Both the position numbers and the translations under genes were made by a program. A stretch of 59,746 bases of DNA from Euryarchaeota archaeon UBA202 (GTDB lineage Archaea; Thermoplasmatota; E2; UBA202). Positions 44,308 through 52,268 of the stretch are shown piece after piece (position 1 is the stretch's first letter; the number at the start of each line of letters is the position of its first letter). The stretch lies in assembly GCA_002502685.1 (NCBI GenBank), contig DAQA01000008.1:73882-133627 (forward strand), in the 5' to 3' direction. Below the pieces are notes generated by a model. The model did not search any database. It worked only from the letters and a program-made list of their open reading frames with translations, and was not told the origin of the DNA.

Positions 44308-44676
44308 ATGCCAAAACGGGAAACCAAGACCGATACCATAAAAGAAAGAGCTATCTATGTGTATCTTCCCTCCTTTGATACTGCACAGAGATGGAAGGAG
44401 CTGTCTGAAAAGGCCGGAACATCCATTTCCAAGTTTGTCATTGAACATGTCGAAAATTCGTTAGGGCAAGAAGAGGGTGATTATGAACCCCGGATACACC
44501 TCGTAAAAAAAATAAATGACCTAGAAGAAGAAGTAACAGACCTGTACGAAAAGATCAGACCTTTATACCGAGAGCTAGAAACATTGGAGGCAAGAATCCA
44601 CCGTAGACTTCAAAATCATCTTGATAAAGATGTTCTTGATGGAAACTGGGACTATTATCCTCTTCCAAAACCATAA
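44308..44676 (+). CDS. Ribbon-helix-helix-like protein with coiled coil, integrated-element type
   Basis: A 122-residue protein. The N-terminal part (KERAIYVYLPSFDTAQRW then KELSEKAGTSISKFVIEHVE) has the strand-helix-helix pattern of ribbon-helix-helix DNA-binding proteins, and residues 65-105 form a charged coiled coil. This wording recalls a family encoded just upstream of tyrosine integrases in methanogen plasmids and proviruses. Its place directly behind tRNA-Leu supports a mobile origin, but no integrase follows; the gene may be what is left of a decayed element. Confidence 0.6.
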   Translation: MPKRETKTDTIKERAIYVYLPSFDTAQRWKELSEKAGTSISKFVIEHVENSLGQEEGDYEPRIHLVKKINDLEEEVTDLYEKIRPLYRELETLEARIHRRLQNHLDKDVLDGNWDYYPLPKP

Positions 44677-44752
44677 AAAATATGGATTTGTTTGATTCGT
44701 GCAATCTTTATAAGTAAACAGTCCATTAGTGTGTCAAGGAGGCCTGTGTGTA

Positions 44753-44875
44753 ATGAATAAAAAGGGTGGAGTTTTGGCAGTTTTCACTGTCACGCTACTG
44801 ATTGTAACGGGTTTTGGGAATGTTGCCTATGGTGGTGATGATTCCAAGAATGATTTAAAAACAGGTAAACCATAA
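44753..44875 (+). CDS. Short secreted peptide or truncated leader, 40 residues
   Basis: ATG preceded by AAGGAGG at good spacing. The product is a signal peptide (MNKKGGVLAVFTVTLLIVTG then FGNVAYG) plus about 13 hydrophilic residues ending in DLKTGKP. Either a real small exported peptide or the broken 5' end of a longer secreted protein; an SBBP-repeat fragment lacking its own leader lies 5 kb downstream. Confidence 0.45.
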   Translation: MNKKGGVLAVFTVTLLIVTGFGNVAYGGDDSKNDLKTGKP

Positions 44876-44898
44876 AGAATGTGAAAGGGAGGAAAAAT

Positions 44899-45234
44899 AT
44901 GGCAATAACTTGGGCAAGCATAGAATTTACAAATCCTGTAAAAATTACACAGTGGGATCCACCGTATAGGGCTGCAGTATATGCAATAATGAGAAAAAAG
45001 GACCCAATAAACAAGCCAAATACATATACTTTAATCTATGTTGGAGAATCTGGTAACTTATCTGACAGAGGTTTTTATAAAAGCCATCATAAGTATCCTT
45101 GTTGGACTAGAGAGGCAGGAGTAGATGAAAATATATATATCTCAGTTTATTTAATGCCAAATTCGACAGAAGAGGAAAGAAGAGAAATTGAGGGGAATAT
45201 AGTTAAAAAAATTCATCCAGTTTGCAATGACTGA
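44899..45234 (+). CDS. GIY-YIG-like protein
   Basis: A 111-residue protein from the ATG preceded by GGGAGG. The pattern AAVYAIMRK...TYTLIYVGESGNLSDRGF matches the first two strands and arginine-bearing helix of a GIY-YIG fold, and the EIEGNIVKKIHPVCND end holds the metal-binding glutamate and the asparagine common in this fold. Could be a nuclease or a structural derivative. It lies in the accessory region, near the PIN/TGT-like cassette but on the other strand. Confidence 0.6.
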   Translation: MAITWASIEFTNPVKITQWDPPYRAAVYAIMRKKDPINKPNTYTLIYVGESGNLSDRGFYKSHHKYPCWTREAGVDENIYISVYLMPNSTEEERREIEGNIVKKIHPVCND

Positions 45235-45378
45235 TTCGTTGTTTCACCAATATTTTCAAGGTCGATAAAGATTTAAAAACTGTAAAATGATGTAATGTAT
45301 AGCTACAGGGAAGTACATTTACTCACCATAAATGTGTGGTAGGATTTTATCCCCTATCATTCCCTGTATCCTCCAATT

Positions 45379-46716
45379 TTAAAGTTCTCCAAGATAATCA
45401 AATAGTCCCTTTTGTTCTTGTTCTGCTGTCACTTTTTCAATAATACCATTTAGTAAATCGTTGTTTTCTCTGATTGCATCTTTTTCTTTGATATAGAGAT
45501 GCAGTTCCTTCTTTTTTCCTTGTTGATTTTCTATTGATATTTTTGTGCGTTCAAGTTCATGATACAAAAGTATACTATTAAGTAACCTGTTAAAACTCGG
45601 ATTTAATAGCAATTCTTCTTTTAATGGAAATCTTTCTGGATATGAATTTAGGGTATAGTAGTAGTACGAGTTTCTGTCGAAAATCCGATATTTATTATAA
45701 ATGAGACATTTTTCATAATGTTCTTTGCTTTTATAATCCCCTTTATTTACTAATCCCATGATTCTTTTTTCTCTATCAGCAGGAGTTTGTTCAAAGGGAG
45801 GCCTTGTTGGGGGTCTAGTTATCCCAACGAATCCTGCTGTAAAAAACTGTGTTAAAATATCAGATGGAACAGCCTTATTATATTTTGGAATAGGATTAAT
45901 TTCTTTTTTTAAATGAGAGTAATATAACAGTACGTTCTTTAAACCCATAGTATAGTCAATTAATCTCATTAATGTCCTAACTCTTGCGAAATAGGTACTG
46001 CCTATATGGCTAGCGTTAAAATTAATCCAGATATTGGTGTAATTTTTCTCTTTATAGTGTTCAAGAATTGCCCTAATATGTTTCTGTGGAAGGTGGATTT
46101 GTATAGGTGCAAAAATTGGTTTTTTATTAAAATACGATAATATTCTTATACTTTCGTCTACAAATTTGACATAATCTTCGATAGAGATGTTTTTATGTTG
46201 TATTCTTACGTCAGGAGTTAATACAATTGTTTTTGAAGCTGTATGGATATAGTCAAGCAAACTTTCATATCCATCTTTTTCGATAGGTTCTATTATGGTT
46301 TTTTTTTCTCCTTTTCCATAGATATTTGTTATAAAAGGATTTTTTCCAAAAACAAGAGACAATGTTGAGAATGCATCGTCCCATAGATTTTTTCTTATGC
46401 CAAATATTTTATCTAACCCACGAATTTTTTCGCTTCCTGCCTCTTCTACCAAATATTTAATGTTTCTCAATGAACGCGGGTGAACAACATAGGACCAACT
46501 TTCATATATTGGTTTATCTATCTTCCCACTAACTAAACGGAAATCTTTTACATTTACATACTTACCATCTATTGTTTTGTACGGAGTAAAAATATCAATA
46601 TTCTGTCTTTCTATCTTAACCTCCCGTATTGTATATTTGCTGTCTTTTGTTGTAGCAATTTCCTGAAAATTAAGATGAGGATCATATTCGCTATCAACCA
46701 TATTTATTATCCTCAA
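45379..46716 (-). CDS. Divergent TGT-like (tRNA-guanine transglycosylase fold) barrel protein
   Basis: A 445-residue protein of no named family that I recognise. The segment 195-300 reads like the second half of a TGT-type TIM barrel: KKPIFAPIQ (199-206), a helix then YTNIWINF (226-233), and AVPSDILTQFFTAGFVGI (282-299), which parallels the P-DIL-GVDLFD stretch of tRNA-guanine transglycosylases and DpdA. The catalytic aspartate after that strand and the CxCxxC zinc site are not visible, so activity may be altered or lost. Last gene of a four-gene cassette; its start overlaps the PIN gene by 23 bases. An ATG five codons in is possible. Confidence 0.45.
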   Translation of the reverse strand: MRIINMVDSEYDPHLNFQEIATTKDSKYTIREVKIERQNIDIFTPYKTIDGKYVNVKDFRLVSGKIDKPIYESWSYVVHPRSLRNIKYLVEEAGSEKIRGLDKIFGIRKNLWDDAFSTLSLVFGKNPFITNIYGKGEKKTIIEPIEKDGYESLLDYIHTASKTIVLTPDVRIQHKNISIEDYVKFVDESIRILSYFNKKPIFAPIQIHLPQKHIRAILEHYKEKNYTNIWINFNASHIGSTYFARVRTLMRLIDYTMGLKNVLLYYSHLKKEINPIPKYNKAVPSDILTQFFTAGFVGITRPPTRPPFEQTPADREKRIMGLVNKGDYKSKEHYEKCLIYNKYRIFDRNSYYYYTLNSYPERFPLKEELLLNPSFNRLLNSILLYHELERTKISIENQQGKKKELHLYIKEKDAIRENNDLLNGIIEKVTAEQEQKGLFDYLGEL

Positions 46717-47272
46717 ATTCTAGTGTAGATAATATAGGTTTAACCAATGTATAGCGCTCTTTTTTGCCTATTCTAAATATATCTTTACCATTTTCAATTT
46801 CTTTGATTATTGTGTTCAATATCTCAATTCCAAAAGTATTATTTATCATTTTATCTTTATTACAGCTATCTCTGACGAATCCAATGCTGCCCACTAAATT
46901 ATTTTTCAGATACGGGAAATGTCGTAATACAAAATTATATGCTCTTCTTTCATCTATCACTAGATACGAAAGACTATGCTGCAGATAAAGAAAGTGAGCT
47001 ATTCCAATTGCTTCATATTCTCCATCTTCTTTATGTTTTATACTACGATTGAAATAAGGTTTAACAAGTTGCCAATAATCAACAACAATTGGTTTAACGG
47101 AATCTAAAAATTTATCATTATTGCTTAGAGGAGTGGGTATTTCTTTATTAACTCTATTACCAATATAAAAAAGGTAAAGGTTTGTAAAATGAAGTAACCA
47201 ATCTATTCTATTAAGTTCTTCTGCAAAACCGATGTAAAACGATGCATCAGCTGATACACAATTTCTTTCCAT
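46694..47272 (-). CDS. PIN-domain protein (predicted RNase)
   Basis: A 192-residue protein with the acidic residues of a PIN nuclease: Asp9 in VSADASFYIGF, Asp83/Glu85/Glu87 in KEDGEYEAIGIAHFL, and Asp107 in LVIDERRAYNF, followed by NLVGSIGFVRDSC, the usual later PIN helix. Longer than VapC toxins, with an added middle helix (residues 45-75). PIN domains cut RNA, often tRNA. Starts one base after the winged-helix gene stop, so translation is coupled. Confidence 0.65.
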   Translation of the reverse strand: MERNCVSADASFYIGFAEELNRIDWLLHFTNLYLFYIGNRVNKEIPTPLSNNDKFLDSVKPIVVDYWQLVKPYFNRSIKHKEDGEYEAIGIAHFLYLQHSLSYLVIDERRAYNFVLRHFPYLKNNLVGSIGFVRDSCNKDKMINNTFGIEILNTIIKEIENGKDIFRIGKKERYTLVKPILSTLEFEDNKYG

Positions 47273-47273
47273 T

Positions 47274-47849
47274 TTAATTGATTAATGATATATATCTCTC
47301 TTCATCCAAAAAACCTTTTCTCATTAATGATTTTATCAGTAACGGTTTTTGTTGATTTATATCTTCTGAAATATCTGAGTTTTGAACAAATTCTGGGTAG
47401 GTATCATAGATTAGTAAAAGCAATTCTTTCAAGGTTAACTTATCATAAAGTTCCCTCACCATTTTTATTCCAGCTAACAGATGAACAAATTCCTCCCTTT
47501 CAGCCATTTTTGAAAATAATCTCGCATATTCTTCGTTCCCAATATCAGTAACTACTACGCATCCTCCACTTATATTATCAGTTTTTTTTGGAGGGATATA
47601 TTCCCAGTGTTCATCAAGATAAACTGGGTCAAAAATAGTTTCTTGAATTTCTTTCGAAAAAGGTCCACGAAAATGCTTAATAAACCTCAAGAAAGGCTGT
47701 ATTTGTTTATCAAAGTTCCACAATAAAAAAACCTCTTTTTCAAGATGTAACATTGACATAGGCCTATCTACCATTCCCAGTACTAACAAAATGAAATTTT
47801 CAAGGCCTTTTTGTTTAATATCAATATTTACATTGTTTTCATCGTTCAT
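47274..47849 (-). CDS. Winged-helix/Panacea-like protein, possible antitoxin or sensor
   Basis: A 191-residue protein. The first half has a helical motif MSMLHLEKEVFLLWNF and then HFRGPFSKEIQETI, which parallels the khGPf-.el segment of winged-helix and Panacea-type antitoxin proteins; LTLKELLLLIYDTYPEF near residue 140 also fits that group. A ribosome site TAGGGGGC precedes the ATG, and a copy of the cassette box TATTGGTAAA lies just upstream (47859-47868). Probably the regulatory or neutralising partner of the PIN protein, by inference. Confidence 0.5.
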   Translation of the reverse strand: MNDENNVNIDIKQKGLENFILLVLGMVDRPMSMLHLEKEVFLLWNFDKQIQPFLRFIKHFRGPFSKEIQETIFDPVYLDEHWEYIPPKKTDNISGGCVVVTDIGNEEYARLFSKMAEREEFVHLLAGIKMVRELYDKLTLKELLLLIYDTYPEFVQNSDISEDINQQKPLLIKSLMRKGFLDEERYISLIN

Positions 47850-47900
47850 TTTGCCCCCTATTGGTAAACCTTACTTGTTTAATAATATTTATTTTCATAC

Positions 47901-48092
47901 CTATACCCCACTGAATATTTTAACTTTTAGCCAAGGATTATGATTTGATCCACACTTATCCCAAACGAGTTTATCACCCTTAGATAAATCTAGTGAATCA
48001 ATAATAAATTTTGGAATCGTCGTTCGCAACGAATCACTATCTTTTGTATTGGGATGTAAGATCGTTTCATTTGATTTGGCGTTTTTGGGCAT
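47901..48092 (-). CDS. AbrB/SpoVT-type transcription regulator
   Basis: About 63 residues from MPKNAKSNET (ATG/GTG codons a few positions upstream are possible). The swapped-hairpin AbrB signature is LRTTIPKFIIDSLDLSKGDKL-like, followed by LVWDKCG. First gene of the minus-strand cassette, 51 bases ahead of the winged-helix gene. Repeated boxes around its own promoter suggest self-control. Confidence 0.75.
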   Translation of the reverse strand: MPKNAKSNETILHPNTKDSDSLRTTIPKFIIDSLDLSKGDKLVWDKCGSNHNPWLKVKIFSGV

Positions 48093-48118
48093 GATACTAT
48101 AATACATAACCACTATTT

Positions 48119-48156
48119 AATATTTACCAATATAAAGGTATCAATATTTACCAATA
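48119..48156. promoter_or_regulatory. Paired 14-base boxes between divergent genes
   Basis: AATATTTACCAATA occurs at 48119-48132 and again, identically, at 48143-48156 (24-base spacing), around a TATA-like sequence that can serve both directions. The complementary core TATTGGTAAA recurs at 47859-47868 before the second cassette gene. Best read as operators for the AbrB protein. Confidence 0.6.
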
Positions 48157-48171
48157 AATTTATATACTCTT

Positions 48172-48564
48172 TTGGCCTATCCTGATCTTTCTTTAGATAT
48201 CTATGAAAAAGTTTGCCAAAAAAAGGAACAAGATTATCAGGCCAATAAAGGGTTTTTAAATGGAATTAGTAAAAAAATACGATCAATTTACTCCCCTGAG
48301 ACTCTTGAGCATATGATAGTGATAGATAGCCCCATGATTGGTACCCATAGAGACAAAGAACTAGCCGATATGGGACTATTTAGTTCTGTTTCCCTTGATA
48401 GAGAACAACCAGTTGAGGATATCAAAGACAATATCAAAGACAAAGAAGAGAAAAAAAAAGAGGAACAAAAACCATATGATGAAATAAAAACGGCGATAAA
48501 GAAAGAAGATAAAACAAAACCAATACCCCTCAAGAAACATCAGTATCTGGACCCTCCATTCTTT
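48172..48564 (+). pseudogene. 5' part of a gene split by an IS1-family element
   Basis: From a TTG start (LAYPDLSLDIYEKVCQKKEQ) the frame runs 131 codons to the insertion point, then meets a false stop inside the element. The part contains MIVIDSPMIGTHRDKELADM and a long charged, low-complexity linker rich in lysine and glutamate. Divergent from the AbrB gene and sharing its boxes, so probably part of the same system. The frame resumes exactly after the element at 49773. Family unknown. Confidence 0.65.
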
Positions 48565-49764
48565 GGTCGTGTATGTAAATAATTGAAAAGATTTTTGTAT
48601 GAAGAGTTCGATATCTCTTTTGAGGGATGTGGATGGACCCAAAAGAGATTGATATATCGGAATTTTGGTGTTGGAATGAGAAATGCCCAGATTATGGGAA
48701 GAAAGGACAAGGAAACATTGTTCCAAAGGAACAATATGGAAAAGACAATACTTGGTTGTTGGAATGTAAAACCTGTGGCCATTGTTTCAGTGAAAATAAA
48801 GGTACAGTGTTTTTCCAGTTGAAAACACCTAGGAAAGAAGTTCTTCGTACTCTTGCGTTGTTTCCTGAGAAAGGAAGTATCAGGGGCATAAGTCGAGCGA
48901 CAGGTCATGATAAGAATGTTATCATGAATTGGCTTGATGTTGCTGGGGAGCATTGTAAGGAGGTTAATGAGTTTTTTCTGCATGATCTCGAATTAGATAA
49001 GGTCCAAGTGGATGAGATTTGGAGTTATATAAAAAAAAGAAAAAGACGTGACAGTTGATGATTCTAAAGAATATGGAACAGTGTATATATCAACAGCGAT
49101 TAAAACAGATACGAGGGTGTTCCTTTCCCATGTGGAAGGTACTAGAACTACAGAGGATTATACAGCGTTGTTTTATGATATAGAAATGAAACGTTCTTTT
49201 CATAGCCCGATTCCAGTATTCACATCTGATAACTGGGATCCTATCAAAGAAGCCCTTGTCACGGTTTATGGAATTTTAGAGCATCCCCCGTATAAGGGCA
49301 TCGGGAGAAAATCATATCCTGTGCTGATCCTACTGAGTGATTTGAAGTACGCTCAGGTTTGTAAAAAGCGGAAAAAAGGAAGAGTTGTTGAAATCGTTCA
49401 ACGTGTTGTGTTTGGCGATCCTGATGAAGTCTTGAATCTTCTTGGTGCAGATCTTGAGGGTACCATTAACACGGCATATGTGGAAAGAATGAATCTTACC
49501 TTTCGAAATTCTCTCGCAAGGTTTATCCGAAAAACAATGAACACCAGTAAGAGAATGAAGATGCATTCACGAGCAATAGATTTTTTCCAGGCATGGTATA
49601 ACTTTGTCAAACCACACAAGTCACTGAGGATATTAATAAACGACGGAAAACGAAAATGGAAACAAAGAACTCCCATGATGGCAGAAGGACTAACCGATCA
49701 TGTATGGACTCTTGAAGAACTTCTTACATTCAAGGTGCCTGTTCAATGATTTCCATACACTACC
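48565..49764 (+). mobile_element. IS1-family insertion sequence, about 1.2 kb
   Basis: Terminal inverted repeats of 26 bases match at 22 positions (48565-48590 against 49739-49764), both beginning GGT as in IS1 relatives. They are flanked by a perfect 8-base target duplication CATTCTTT (48557-48564 and 49765-49772). Inside is one transposase in two frames. The element sits within, and in the same direction as, the split gene. Confidence 0.88.
48627..49749 (+). CDS. IS1-family transposase, two frames joined by a shift
   Basis: The first frame (48627-49058) carries zinc-ribbon cysteines (CWNEKCPDYG...CKTCGHC), a helix-turn-helix and the first catalytic acid in VQVDEIWSYI. The second (49033/49048-49749) has SDNWDPIKEALVTVYG and the final glutamate in AYVERMNLTFRNSL followed by WYNFVKPHKSL. 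They meet at a run of eight A at 49031-49038; losing one A fuses them into a single product. Classical IS1 shifts -1, but here the needed shift is +1 (or -2), so this is either programmed slippage, a mutation or a sequencing error. Confidence 0.8.
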
Positions 49765-49772
49765 CATTCTTT

Positions 49773-49931
49773 AAAGAGTTTTTTAGGGTGTTCGAAGATG
49801 ACTTATTGGCTCTTGGTTTTAAGGCTGGTAACGGCTACCATAATCTAGGGGAATATTACCATAATTTGGATGAACTAGCAAAAGTCATATTGATACCTTC
49901 GTTACCAAAAGAATTACAAATGCTGCTATAA
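49773..49931 (+). pseudogene. 3' part of the split gene
   Basis: Joined after base 48564 the codons run on in frame as ...LDPPFF-KEFFRVFEDDLLALGF and end ...ILIPSLPKELQMLL-stop, giving an ancestral product of 183 residues. The in-frame junction confirms this as the missing end. It keeps no start signal of its own. Confidence 0.7.
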
Positions 49932-49992
49932 GATATAATCTCTTTCTTCTTTGGTTTATATGTTAGATGATTAAAAAAGGAAGATAAAACAA

Positions 49993-50211
49993 TTGTTTAT
50001 TGACCCCAAATTGGCCTACAGTGCCTATGTTGGCGGAACAGGTAGTGATAAGGGTTATAAAATGGGTGTCGCGGTGGATGGAACAGGTAATGCTTACATC
50101 ACAGGACCCACTACTTCTAGTGATTTTCCTATGGTGAACCCCTATGGCGACACCTCTAATGGCTTTGATGTTTTTGTGGCGAAGTTTTCAATGGGGAGGG
50201 GCACCCTCTGA
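49993..50211 (+). pseudogene. SBBP beta-propeller repeat fragment
   Basis: About 70 codons with one and a half SBBP repeats: LAYSAYVGGTGSDKGYKMGV then VDGTGNAYITGPTTSSDFP and FDVFVAKFS. Full proteins of this kind are secreted and have many such repeats. Here there is no leader and the frame closes early, so this is a relic. Confidence 0.65.
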
Positions 50212-50342
50212 CATTGAAATTCTTCCATCCTATAACACATACCGGGACACCTACATTAAGGGAACAATAACAATAATTAATTTATGCAATTAATAGTTTA
50301 TAAAATAAAATATATATATATACGAAATTATATCTGGATTTC

Positions 50343-50792
50343 ATGGAACAGCATACACACGAGTTTCATGAAGTATGGCACACAATTATACAAGAATTAA
50401 AAAAATTTTCACCCATCAGGACAAAAATGGGTAATGAATTAGGCATTACAGGCATCCAATTTATGTCTTTAAAATATATCAATTTTAATTATGACTGTAA
50501 ACCCAGTGATATTTCAACACAACTTTCTGTCTCTCGCCCTGAAGCAACCCGTATCGTCGAGGTATTGGTCACCAAAGAGCTTGTTGACCGGATTCATGAC
50601 GAACAAGATCGACGAATAACCCACCTTAGAATGACAAGCAAAGGCACAGAGAAATTTGAGGTTATTCTCAAAGAATTTAATGTTTTATTATCAAAAATCT
50701 TGGAAAAAATGAACGAGGATGATATTGAATCATTGATTAAAGGGATGAAAGCTCTGTCCCAGGTCCTGCACAACCTGGAATTAGAGAACTGA
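50343..50792 (+). CDS. MarR-family transcription regulator
   Basis: A 149-residue winged-helix regulator. The DNA-binding part is PSDISTQLSVSRPEATRIVEV then LVTKELVDRIHDEQDRRITHL, with the DxRxxxLxLT-type wing. MarR proteins typically repress adjacent exporters and respond to phenolic ligands. Next on the same strand is the 5' remnant of an MMPL-type exporter, consistent with a lost regulated pump. Confidence 0.9.
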   Translation: MEQHTHEFHEVWHTIIQELKKFSPIRTKMGNELGITGIQFMSLKYINFNYDCKPSDISTQLSVSRPEATRIVEVLVTKELVDRIHDEQDRRITHLRMTSKGTEKFEVILKEFNVLLSKILEKMNEDDIESLIKGMKALSQVLHNLELEN

Positions 50793-50822
50793 TTCTTGTA
50801 ATAAAAGAAAAAGGCGACTAAG

Positions 50823-51026
50823 ATGATAATGCAACGACTAGGAAAACAACTATCTAGACACCCCAAAGCAACAATCGCAGCAACGATAGCAATAACCCTG
50901 ATTGCTACAGGGTGCATACAAATATTTGGTATCACTCAGGAATTTTCTGAGGAACCCTTTATGCGTAAGATGGAGCTTGTAAAAATATCATATATTAAAC
51001 GTTATTTTGCTTTTTTATCCTTTTAA
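50823..51026 (+). pseudogene. N-terminal remnant of an MMPL/RND exporter
   Basis: The first 50 codons (QRLGKQLSRHPKATIAATIA then LIATGCIQIFGITQEFSEE) closely match the start of the intact exporter at 55.5 kb (GCIQIFGIEQEFTEE there). After MELVKIS the match stops and a short unrelated tail follows. The rest of the roughly 900-codon gene is gone. Confidence 0.75.
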
Positions 51027-51134
51027 CTCTTGAAAATATAAGTCAAATTCTTCTAAGATTTTATGCTCATTTTCACGTTACTTTTTTAGCATAGACCAAA
51101 AATCTTTAGAGAAACCAGTAATAACCTGTTTAAG

Positions 51135-51680
51135 ATGCTACAAACTAAACCATCGCTTAAATTCATGATTCCCTGGGTGTTTGCAACTCTTGTATTTTTA
51201 ATGATTTATTTCAGCGGCCCCTCCTGTTATAATAGACTGGCCTTGGTGGCATCAGTAAATTTTTTAGACGTGATCTCAGGTGAAATAACAGCCATCTTGG
51301 TTGGTATTAATTCTGGCTTAAATCCCCTGGTCGTCACATCCTTTATAATTTTTATAGAATCGGATATTTCCCTTATTGTCGCCCTGAATTTTGATATTTT
51401 AAAAAAGCCTCCAAAAATGGGGAAACGGCTAATAACATACGAAAAAAAAATTAAGAACCTTATAGAAAAAAAGAGCTGGTTGAAAACTGCCGCGTTTTTC
51501 GGGGTGATATTAATCACAGCTGTTCCCTCATATGGCACGGGTGCTCTTCCCGCTACGATTATTGGTAGGCTATTGGGTTTAGGGTGGAAGAAAAGTTGGT
51601 TGGCTGTAACTATTGGTGCTGCTGCCCGATCGGTTCTCATCTCACTGATTATCTATTTCGGATACATTGTCCTTGCCTGA
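51135..51680 (+). CDS. Small multidrug-export-like membrane protein
   Basis: A 181-residue membrane protein with four to five hydrophobic segments, matching the Sm_multidrug_ex family (PF06695): LALVASVNFLDVISGEITAI near residue 40, VILITAVPSYGTGALPATII near 125 and IGAAARSVLISLIIYFGY at the C-terminus. Function in transport is presumed, not shown. Its end overlaps by 39 bases the end of the opposite-strand methyltransferase. Confidence 0.8.
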   Translation: MLQTKPSLKFMIPWVFATLVFLMIYFSGPSCYNRLALVASVNFLDVISGEITAILVGINSGLNPLVVTSFIIFIESDISLIVALNFDILKKPPKMGKRLITYEKKIKNLIEKKSWLKTAAFFGVILITAVPSYGTGALPATIIGRLLGLGWKKSWLAVTIGAAARSVLISLIIYFGYIVLA

Positions 51681-52268
51681 ATAAAATATGGCTATAACAT
51701 CTTTCCCTACTTCTGTAACTTTGTGGGCACCAAATGACATAAAATATTTTTTTAATCCCTCTGGTGAATAGTCCCAGTTCACTCTGTTGCGGTAAGGGTT
51801 AATGCCATCGTTGTCACCCAAAACCGAATCATAATATTTTCGAAGAAAATTTGGTAATGGAAAGTTAAATGCTTTGTAAGGCTCTACAACAATAAGTTTT
51901 TCCGTTGATTTCAAAGCATTTCGAACGAGGGGCCATTCCTTAGGAACCACATGGTGCAATACATCCGTGATCACACATACATGATTCCTTGGATACCCTG
52001 AGAAATCAAAAATATCTCGCAACTCTACCTTTCGTCCTTTTTTCTTTAAATATCTTATGAATGCTTGATTCAAATCCCAGCCGATATAATCACAACTTTT
52101 GTCTAGATACTCTGCCAAAATTCCTGTTCCACATCCCAGTTCAAATACGATATTGTTACACCCAATTTCCCCGGATATTATTTTATATCTTTCCCTAAGA
52201 CTACTTCTATGCAATACCCGCAAATAGAAATTATATGCTGTGGGATGCATATATGGAATTGCCCTCAT
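51642..52268 (-). CDS. Class I SAM methyltransferase
   Basis: A 208-residue methyltransferase. Motif I is NNIVFELGCGTGILAEYLD, motif II acid is in YIGWDLNQAF, and CVITDVLHHVVPKEW is motif IV. It overlaps the glycosyltransferase stop by 4 bases and is co-translated, so it may modify a lipid-linked or sugar product of that enzyme. Confidence 0.85.
   Translation of the reverse strand: MRAIPYMHPTAYNFYLRVLHRSSLRERYKIISGEIGCNNIVFELGCGTGILAEYLDKSCDYIGWDLNQAFIRYLKKKGRKVELRDIFDFSGYPRNHVCVITDVLHHVVPKEWPLVRNALKSTEKLIVVEPYKAFNFPLPNFLRKYYDSVLGDNDGINPYRNRVNWDYSPEGLKKYFMSFGAHKVTEVGKDVIAIFYSGKDNVSEIDNQ

Noticed and set aside
44753..44875. Idea that the 40-residue leader peptide is a radical SAM or mycofactocin-type precursor
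   Set aside because: It is a plain signal peptide and lies 40 kb from the radical SAM/creatininase genes, with no maturation gene nearby.
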